This document shows, piece after piece, positions 26,353 to 32,032 of a stretch of 32,032 nucleotides of DNA. The position numbers were made by a program, and so were the translations under genes. How positions within the stretch are numbered: position 1 is the first letter of the stretch; each line of letters opens with the position of its first letter. The notes below the pieces were generated by a model that was given only the letters and a program-made list of their open reading frames with translations, did not search any database and was not told where the DNA came from. The DNA comes from CAG-492 sp045643465 (GTDB lineage: Bacteria > Bacillota > Clostridia > TANB77 > CAG-508). Location of the stretch: positions 1 to 32,032 of the forward strand of contig JAZUKV010000006.1 in NCBI GenBank assembly GCA_045643465.1, written 5' to 3'.

Positions 26353-26372
26353 TCCTAAGGACTATTTTTTTA
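26344..26372. terminator. Bidirectional terminator shared by the Rpn-family gene and tilS
   Basis: A 13-bp perfect stem with a 3-nt TAA loop has A/T tails on both sides. The TAG stop codons of both converging genes (26350-26352 plus; 26362-26364 minus) lie inside the stem, so each gene's last codons form part of the terminator. Confidence 0.92.
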
Positions 26373-27348
26373 TTTGCTCTATTTTAATTTTACCTTTATT
26401 AACGGAAATTTTTAAGCTTTTATTTGGAGTTAAATATTTATTTCCAATATTCTTATCACAAAGTTTAATTATATCTTCTATATGCTTTTTCTCAACTCCT
26501 TTAGTAGTTTTAAAAATCTTGAAAATAGCATACAATATTGTCTTTGACTTTAAAAATTCCTCCAATTGATTGAATTTCTTTAAATTAAAAGTTATTGTAC
26601 CCTCTTCAAATTCTTCACATACATTATTAAAACTTTTTTCCACTACAAGCTCTATAAAATCATTTTCTTGTGCAGCCAATTCTGAAAGTCTATTAATTGA
26701 TTCTATAATATTAGGATTATAATTCTCTTGTAAATATGGAATTAGTAGATTTCTAATCTTATTTCTTGTATAAATATTTTCTTTATTTGACTCATCAAAC
26801 TTTGGATTTAAATTCATATCTATACAATATTGCTCAATATCTGTCCTCTGAATTTCAATTAAAGGCCTGATAAATTTTTGCATTCTAACTGGCTCTATCC
26901 CTTTTAGTCCAGAAACTCCTGTTCCTCTAATTATATTCATCAAAACTGTTTCTGCATTATCATTTGCATTGTGTGCTACTGCTATTTTTGTTGCATTTAC
27001 TTTTGTATACACTTCTTCAAAAAAATCATATCTGACATTTCTTCCAGCCTCTTCCGTGCTTATTTTTTGACTTTTAGCAATTTCTATAACATTTACTTTT
27101 TTTATAAAACATTTAATATTTTTACTTTTACAGAATTCTTCTACATACTGAGTTTCCAAATCTGCAACTGCTCTAATCATATGATTTACATGCGCTACAA
27201 CTACTTCAAAATTTAATTTCTTTGATAATCCAATAAGTATATTTAATAGAGTCATTGAATCTGGTCCTCCAGAAACTGCAACAACTATTTTATCATTTTC
27301 TTGAATCATATTAAATTTTTTAATTGTTTTTAACACTTCTTCTTCCAC
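26362..27348 (-). CDS. tilS: tRNA(Ile)-lysidine synthetase
   Basis: This enzyme joins lysine to cytidine 34 of the AUA-reading isoleucine tRNA, using ATP. That changes both codon and amino-acid identity, and the reaction is essential in most bacteria. The PP-loop motif SGGPDS is at residues 26-31, and the HVNH, NANDNAETVLMN and RPL blocks typical of the family follow. I set the start at the GTG at 27348, which has GGAGG 8 nt upstream; an ATG five codons earlier overlaps that site and has none of its own. The product is about 328 residues, clearly shorter than the roughly 430-470 of E. coli and Bacillus enzymes, so it is a short-type TilS with a reduced C-terminal region. It is the last gene of rplI-dnaB-tilS. 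Confidence 0.95.
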   Translation of the reverse strand: MEEEVLKTIKKFNMIQENDKIVVAVSGGPDSMTLLNILIGLSKKLNFEVVVAHVNHMIRAVADLETQYVEEFCKSKNIKCFIKKVNVIEIAKSQKISTEEAGRNVRYDFFEEVYTKVNATKIAVAHNANDNAETVLMNIIRGTGVSGLKGIEPVRMQKFIRPLIEIQRTDIEQYCIDMNLNPKFDESNKENIYTRNKIRNLLIPYLQENYNPNIIESINRLSELAAQENDFIELVVEKSFNNVCEEFEEGTITFNLKKFNQLEEFLKSKTILYAIFKIFKTTKGVEKKHIEDIIKLCDKNIGNKYLTPNKSLKISVNKGKIKIEQIKK

Positions 27349-27375
27349 CAAATTCACCTCCATAATATAATATTT

Positions 27376-28701
27376 TTAATAATCTTTCGCCAAATTGGCA
27401 AATTTTGTATAATTTCCAAGCCAAGCAAGTTCCACTGTTCCTGTTGACCCAGCTCTATGTTTAGCTATAATAACTTCTGCTACATTTTTCTTTTCAGAAT
27501 CTTGATTATAATAATCATCTCTATACAAAAAGATAACTATATCAGCATCCTGCTCTATTGATCCAGATTCACGAAGATCTGATAGCATTGGTCTATGATC
27601 TGGTCTTTGCTCTGGAGCACGGGATAACTGTGACAATGCAATAACTGGTACATTTATCTCCTTAGCTAAAATTTTTAAAGATCTACTAATCTCCGCAATT
27701 TCCTGCTCACGACTTCCAGCCTTAGAGCTTCCTTGTACAAGCTGCAAATAATCTATTACAACTAAGCCAATATCCTTTTCCATTTTTAATTTTCTACATT
27801 TTGCACGAATTTCCATAACAGATATACCTGGCGTATCATCTATATAAATTCCTTTTTGAGATAATTCTCCAGAAGCTGTTGCTAATTTAATCCAATCATC
27901 ATCTGCAATTCTACCTGTTCTTATACTATTACCATCAACCATCGCAACACTACCCAAAATTCTGTTAGCCATTTGCTCTTTTGACATCTCTAAACTGAAT
28001 ATAGCAACTCCTGTATTTGCTAACATTGCAGCATTTGTTGCAATATTTAAAGCAAAAGCAGATTTTCCCATCGCAGGTCTTGCTGCTACCAAGATTAGAT
28101 CTGAATTGTGCAAACCGGCAGTTTTATCATCTAAATCTTTAAATCCTGTCGGAACACCTGTAACATGTTGTTTTCTGTTATATAATTCTTCTAGTTCTGT
28201 AAATGAATCAACTAATATATCATTAATAGAAGCATATCCCGACTGATTTTTTTTCTGCATTATATTGAAAATTTTCTTTTCTGCATTATCCATTATATCT
28301 TCTACTTTTTGGGTTGGATCATAACCATAAGTTATAATATCATTTGCTGTTTTTATAAGAGTTCTCAACGTTGATTTTTCTTCTACAATTTTTATGTATC
28401 TATCTACATTTGATGTCGTAGGAACTTTTTCAGGCAATTCTACTAAATACTCTAAACCACCAACTGCATCAAATTTTCCTATTGCTGATAGCTCAGCTTT
28501 TAAAGTCAATAGATCTATTGGCTCTGATTTATTATATAAATTTAACATTGCTTTATATATTACTTTATTATCTTCTCTATAAAAATCTTCTTCTGCCAAT
28601 GTTTCCACAGCTGCAATAACAGCATCAGAATCAGTAATCATACATCCTAAAACTGCTTGTTCAGCTTCAACATCGTGTGGTGGTACCTTATTTAATTCCA
28701 T
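27376..28701 (-). CDS. dnaB: Replicative DNA helicase DnaB
   Basis: This is the hexameric helicase that unwinds DNA ahead of the replication fork. The roughly 441 residues show the N-terminal helical domain (opening PPHDVEAEQAVLG), a linker, and a RecA-type motor with Walker A ARPAMGKS (207-214), Walker B VVIDYLQLV, and LRESGSIEQDAD near the C-terminus. I prefer the ATG at 28701 (AAAGGG 8 nt upstream) over one six codons earlier. There is no intein. It follows rplI, the classic pairing in Firmicutes, after about 104 nt that contain a hairpin (28739-28785), and it precedes tilS by 27 nt. Confidence 0.97.
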   Translation of the reverse strand: MELNKVPPHDVEAEQAVLGCMITDSDAVIAAVETLAEEDFYREDNKVIYKAMLNLYNKSEPIDLLTLKAELSAIGKFDAVGGLEYLVELPEKVPTTSNVDRYIKIVEEKSTLRTLIKTANDIITYGYDPTQKVEDIMDNAEKKIFNIMQKKNQSGYASINDILVDSFTELEELYNRKQHVTGVPTGFKDLDDKTAGLHNSDLILVAARPAMGKSAFALNIATNAAMLANTGVAIFSLEMSKEQMANRILGSVAMVDGNSIRTGRIADDDWIKLATASGELSQKGIYIDDTPGISVMEIRAKCRKLKMEKDIGLVVIDYLQLVQGSSKAGSREQEIAEISRSLKILAKEINVPVIALSQLSRAPEQRPDHRPMLSDLRESGSIEQDADIVIFLYRDDYYNQDSEKKNVAEVIIAKHRAGSTGTVELAWLGNYTKFANLAKDY

Positions 28702-28738
28702 TATTGACACCCTTTCCATTCATTTCCTGCAATAAAAT

Positions 28739-28785
28739 AAATATTGCAAAAAATTAAAATGTTTTTTAAATTCTTTGCAATATTT
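28739..28785 (-). repeat. Hairpin between rplI and dnaB
   Basis: A 12-bp stem (AAATATTGCAAA with TTTGCAATATTT) encloses a 23-nt AT-rich loop that can pair further. It lies 21 nt downstream of rplI. It may be a partial terminator or processing site that sets the L9:DnaB ratio. The T run is short, so full termination is doubtful. Confidence 0.5.
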
Positions 28786-28805
28786 TTCATTTATCTTTAG
28801 CTTTT

Positions 28806-29252
28806 TTACTCTGAAATTACTTTAACCTTAAGAGTTCCTGTTACACCTTCATACAGTTTGGCTATTACATTAAAACTTCCAATATTTTTAATATTTTCGC
28901 TAAGAGCTATTTTCTTTTTATCAATATCTATTTTATATTGTTTCTTTAGCTCTTCAGAAATTTCTTTAGAAGTAACTCCACCAAATATTTTTCCATTTTC
29001 TCCAGCTTTCACTTTAATTTCTAGTGTTATGCTATCTAACTGTTTTGCAATTTTTTGAGCATTTTCCTTATCAACATCTTTTCTATATTGCTCTGATTGT
29101 TTCTTAGCCTTTAATTTGCTCATATTTTCGCTATTAGCTTCAACTGCTAGCTTTTTAGGAAATAAAAAATTTCTTGCATATCCATCACTTGCATTAACAA
29201 CTTCATCCTTTTTCCCTACGCCTTTGATATTATCCAATAAAATTACTTTCAT
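28806..29252 (-). CDS. rplI: 50S ribosomal protein L9
   Basis: This large-subunit protein binds 23S rRNA through its N-terminal domain and reaches out by a long helix to a second globular domain. The 148 residues show the conserved opening MKVILLDNIKGVGKKDEVV and the family signature around SDGYARNFLFPKKLA. A long charged connecting helix (about 42-75) follows, and then a C-terminal domain with GENGKIFGGVTSKEI. The ATG at 29252 is chosen because it starts the conserved domain and has AGAGGTG upstream; an in-frame ATG 18 codons earlier lies on top of the promoter. It heads the rplI-dnaB-tilS operon. Confidence 0.97.
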   Translation of the reverse strand: MKVILLDNIKGVGKKDEVVNASDGYARNFLFPKKLAVEANSENMSKLKAKKQSEQYRKDVDKENAQKIAKQLDSITLEIKVKAGENGKIFGGVTSKEISEELKKQYKIDIDKKKIALSENIKNIGSFNVIAKLYEGVTGTLKVKVISE

Positions 29253-29277
29253 ATAAACACCTCTACTTTTATGTCGG

Positions 29278-29306
29278 ATTATATCATTTATGAGTTTCAA
29301 TTTCAA
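29278..29306 (-). promoter_or_regulatory. Promoter of rplI-dnaB-tilS
   Basis: On the minus strand TTGAAA (29301-29306), a 17-nt spacer and TATAAT (29278-29283) lie about 26 nt before the rplI start codon. It is one of the closest consensus promoters in the window. Confidence 0.85.
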
Positions 29307-29352
29307 TAGAAATTTAAAAAGATTAAACTGCCAATTTTCCCTTTTATTTACA

Positions 29353-29381
29353 TTGATTTGATGTTTGTTTTATGTTAATCT
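29353..29381 (+). promoter_or_regulatory. Promoter of the small membrane protein gene
   Basis: TTGATT (29353-29358), a 17-nt spacer and TAATCT (29376-29381) lie 32 nt before the ATG, with GGGAGG in between. Confidence 0.55.
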
Positions 29382-29413
29382 AGATTTAAGATATATTATT
29401 TGGGAGGTACCTT

Positions 29414-29650
29414 ATGAAAAATTTAAAAAATTTTCTTAAAATTAATGATTCAAAAATTTTAAAAGTAAGAAATATTGGATACATATTTTGCTTAATTTTA
29501 GGGCTTTTATCAGCATTTGCATTTTCTTTTTATTATATTACTGATTATCTCTATGAATTTAAATTTGGATTTATTTTATTAAGGCTAAGTATATTTTATT
29601 TTTGTGGATTTTGCGGTTTTTCTTGCTTTTGGAAAAACTTTAAATCATAA
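29414..29650 (+). CDS. Small two-helix membrane protein, unknown function
   Basis: This is a 78-residue protein that I do not recognise. A basic, Asn/Lys-rich N-terminus of about 20 residues is followed by two hydrophobic helices (about 22-43 and 51-70) joined by a short turn, and a short KNFKS tail. The second helix is rich in Phe and contains three Cys (CGFCGFSC), an arrangement that could be lipid-facing, metal-binding or redox-active; none of these is shown. GGGAGG stands 6 nt before the ATG, a promoter lies upstream and a terminator directly follows the stop codon, so it appears to be an intact single-gene unit, divergent from rplI. Confidence 0.75.
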   Translation: MKNLKNFLKINDSKILKVRNIGYIFCLILGLLSAFAFSFYYITDYLYEFKFGFILLRLSIFYFCGFCGFSCFWKNFKS

Positions 29651-29683
29651 AAAATGAACCCTTTTTTATAAAGGGTTCATTTT
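29651..29683. terminator. Bidirectional terminator between the small membrane gene and the second surface-protein gene
   Basis: A stem of 13-14 bp (AAAATGAACCCTT with its complement) has a T/A loop at 29664-29670 and T runs on both strands. It lies directly after the plus-strand stop codon and 5 nt before the stop codon of the minus-strand surface-protein gene. Confidence 0.92.
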
Positions 29684-29688
29684 AAAAT

Positions 29689-32031
29689 TTACTTCTTATT
29701 TACGAAATCTTTAACTACACTTACTCCTAAACCTAATATTACAAGTACTCCTAATCCTAAGAATGCATATGTAATATCTTGTTTACCTGTTTTGATAGTT
29801 AACATTACCGGTGCATCATCTATGTCATCTTCACCTTTTACTTTATTATTTGGTGTTGAATCTATATCTGGTGTTCCATATTCATTATAATCTTTGCTTA
29901 TCTCTGCTGTATTTACCATTACTCCCATATTTGCGTCACTATTTACCCATGTTAATATTATTTCGACCTCTGCGCTTTCTCCTGGTTGCAATGTTTTTCC
30001 TTTTAATTTTTCTGTTACAACTTTTCCATCCACCTCTTTCCAATCTGGATTATCTTCTTTTACAAATTTTAATCCACTTGGAATATAATCAGAAATTTCT
30101 TGTGCTTCTCCTGCTATTTCACCTTCATTTGTTATTCTTATTGAATATTTAAATTTAACATTTACTTTATTGATATCGCTCTTCTTCAAATCAACTTTTA
30201 CTGTATCTTCTGGATCATCTTCTGCTTTATGTCCTGTTAAAGTATTAATTGTTTTTCCATCTTTTGTAACTATTGATTCTGTTACCCATTTACGTAATGC
30301 TAGATCAAAATATAATACTCTTACTTTTTCGATATCTTCATCATCTTCACCTAACCATTTATTTGGTGTTGAATCTCTATCTAACACTATTTTTCCATCT
30401 TTATCTGTTTCTTCTGTTATTTGAGCTTTATTTATTATTATTCTATCTGATGTATTTGGTTCAGTTACTTTAAATTGAACTTGTACAAATCTTGAATCTA
30501 ATTTTTCAGAAGATGTGTCAAATGCTTTTATTATATTTCCTTTTAAATTGCTTGTAACTATTAATTTTGCTTCTTTTGTATTTTCTGTTGGAACATAATA
30601 TTTTCCATCATACTCAATTGCACTTACACTATTTTCTGCAGATTCTTTATACATTACCCAACCATATTCATCATTTATACTATTATCGCCTTCTTCATAT
30701 GGTATAAATTCTAATCCTTCTGGTATATCGTCCATTATCTTAGATGCACATACATCCATAGATCCCTCATTAAATATTTCTAATGTGTATGTTACAATTT
30801 GACCATTAGCTACCAATACAGGCTCTTTAGTATGTGTATATGTTGCTGTTGTTGATGTTCCATCTTTTAATTTTGAAATATCCACTTGTGGAGCTCTTGA
30901 TTCACTTCCTGTTAGCTCTTTGTCATCTACTTTTGTTATATATTTTCTTAATGCTAAATCTGCATATGTATTTTTGATTTTAATTGTTATTAAATTATTT
31001 GTTTTTGTCCAAGTAACATATCCATCATCAGAAAATTCATTTTGCTCAATTTCTTCTCCATCTACTGTTACTTTTACATTTTCTAGCTCTAATCCGTCAC
31101 TTGTTTCTAAACTTTCACCTGTAATTTTTATCTTTCCATCATATACAGTATAACCTTTTGGAGCATTTGTTTCATATACTTCATATGATACTTTTTCTCC
31201 AACTTCTTTTATTTCTTTGTTATCTATAGATAAAACTCCATTAACTGTTGTTTTGTTTTCTCCATTTACATTAAATGCTACTGTATTATCATTTAAATTG
31301 TTACCATTTTCGTCTACTTTGATTAATTGTACTTTATATGCACCTTCTTTTTCTTTTTTGTTTCTCCATGTTACTGTTATTGAATTTTGGCTCATATCAA
31401 TTGCACAATTATATTTTGAATCATTCTCATAATTATAAGATTTTTCAAATTTCTTATCAAAAGGACTTTGCAAATTAAATTGTATTACATTGCTTTTATT
31501 TGTTGATGTTCCATTACCTAAACCATCTGCATATAGCTCTACATTAACTCTGTTGTCTCCAACACCGCTAAATACTTTGATAAAGTCAACTACATATCCG
31601 CTTTCTGCTGCTTTTTTATGAACTCTAATTTCTACTGTACCATTACTTCCCTGATATCCATCTGGAGCATTTTTTTCACTAATTCTATATATATCCCATT
31701 TTTCGCTATCAGTTATTTCAACATCTCCAGTAAAGCATTTTTGATTTCCAGCAACTGTTGTACAACTTAAATCATTACCACCACTATAATCCTCAGGTAG
31801 ATTTTCTGCATTTAACCATTGTTTTACTTCGAACTCTGCATTACCTAATGCTTCAGTATAATTGCTGTCTCCAACAGCAGTATTATCTTCTGCATCTCTT
31901 TTTACTATGTTCATATGATAATTTCCTGTAAGTTGTGTATCTTTCCATGTTACTGTTATTGCATTTCCATTACTTCCTACATCTATACCTATACGGTATT
32001 TATCAGCTGCATATTCTTTTTGTTTTACAAA
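29689..32031 (-). CDS. Surface protein with Cna-B-like and DLALRK-type domains, 5' end outside the window
   Basis: The frame stays open to the right edge of the window. The first ATG in view (31914) falls in the middle of a repeated domain and is not the true start. The visible 780 residues contain two copies of an ITVTW module (about 31948-31964 and 31371-31387, 193 codons apart). They also contain SpaA/Cna-B-like domains ending in the usual NAPxGY motif, and two domains opening DLALRK (about 30965 and 30310) that resemble extracellular adhesion repeats. The tail is LTIKTGK, a hydrophobic helix and a basic end. The last domain is clearly related to that of the giant protein at 690-13562. Role: probably cell-surface attachment; ligand unknown. 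Confidence 0.88.
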   Translation of the reverse strand, partial: FVKQKEYAADKYRIGIDVGSNGNAITVTWKDTQLTGNYHMNIVKRDAEDNTAVGDSNYTEALGNAEFEVKQWLNAENLPEDYSGGNDLSCTTVAGNQKCFTGDVEITDSEKWDIYRISEKNAPDGYQGSNGTVEIRVHKKAAESGYVVDFIKVFSGVGDNRVNVELYADGLGNGTSTNKSNVIQFNLQSPFDKKFEKSYNYENDSKYNCAIDMSQNSITVTWRNKKEKEGAYKVQLIKVDENGNNLNDNTVAFNVNGENKTTVNGVLSIDNKEIKEVGEKVSYEVYETNAPKGYTVYDGKIKITGESLETSDGLELENVKVTVDGEEIEQNEFSDDGYVTWTKTNNLITIKIKNTYADLALRKYITKVDDKELTGSESRAPQVDISKLKDGTSTTATYTHTKEPVLVANGQIVTYTLEIFNEGSMDVCASKIMDDIPEGLEFIPYEEGDNSINDEYGWVMYKESAENSVSAIEYDGKYYVPTENTKEAKLIVTSNLKGNIIKAFDTSSEKLDSRFVQVQFKVTEPNTSDRIIINKAQITEETDKDGKIVLDRDSTPNKWLGEDDEDIEKVRVLYFDLALRKWVTESIVTKDGKTINTLTGHKAEDDPEDTVKVDLKKSDINKVNVKFKYSIRITNEGEIAGEAQEISDYIPSGLKFVKEDNPDWKEVDGKVVTEKLKGKTLQPGESAEVEIILTWVNSDANMGVMVNTAEISKDYNEYGTPDIDSTPNNKVKGEDDIDDAPVMLTIKTGKQDITYAFLGLGVLVILGLGVSVVKDFVNKK

Positions 32032-32032
32032 T

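Noticed and set aside
29253..29306. In-frame ATG 18 codons upstream of the chosen rplI start
   Set aside because: That stretch contains the promoter for the operon, and the conserved L9 sequence begins at 29252.
1..32032. tRNA, rRNA or known riboswitch genes in the gaps
   Set aside because: I read the intergenic stretches on both strands for T-loop, T-box and common riboswitch cores and found none; a covariance-model search would be the decisive test.

Overview
The window is a very AT-rich, tightly packed chromosomal segment from a low-GC Gram-positive (Firmicutes, most likely a Clostridia-type host-associated lineage). The basis is strong AGGAGG ribosome-binding sites, frequent TTG starts, canonical sigma-A-like promoters (TTGAAA-N17-TATAAT), A/T-flanked intrinsic terminators, Gram-positive surface-protein architecture (Cna-B/SpaA, MucBP, C-terminal membrane anchor) and the housekeeping set present. 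The exact taxon is inference. I saw no tRNA, rRNA, CRISPR array, insertion sequence or phage gene.

Layout, left to right. rpsT (ribosomal protein S20, minus) has its own promoter and terminator. Next is a single uninterrupted gene for a giant modular surface protein of about 4,290 residues (690-13562, minus), followed by the membrane protease gene ftsH (minus). Divergent from ftsH is a two-gene plus-strand unit: a YbjQ/UPF0145 protein and an unknown single-pass membrane protein. It converges on rpoC through a long palindromic terminator. rpoC and rpoB (minus) encode the large RNA polymerase subunits. rpoB is read from its own promoter behind a roughly 440-nt leader instead of following rplJ-rplL. 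Divergent from rpoB is an Rpn/PD-(D/E)XK-family gene with eleven 12-bp tandem repeats. It converges on tilS, the last gene of a rplI-dnaB-tilS operon (minus). A small two-helix membrane protein gene (plus) is divergent from rplI and converges on a second surface-protein gene (minus). That gene runs off the right edge of the window, so its start is missing.

How the genes fit together. Most are core functions: ribosome (S20, L9), transcription (RpoB, RpoC), replication (DnaB), tRNA modification (TilS) and membrane proteolysis (FtsH). The accessory content is the two surface proteins. They share a homologous last extracellular domain and the same C-terminal anchor layout ([ST]IKTG, hydrophobic segment, basic tail), although a block of housekeeping genes lies between them.

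The points most worth a second look are: the architecture of the giant adhesin (two copies of a SpaA-beta-helix block, a domain inserted into a SpaA domain, a cysteine ladder); the shared non-LPXTG anchor; the long rpoB leader, which holds a hairpin and an unlisted 44-codon reading frame; the acidic RpoB tail; and the repeat tract in the Rpn-family gene. I did not find a clear multi-gene system that I could call new.
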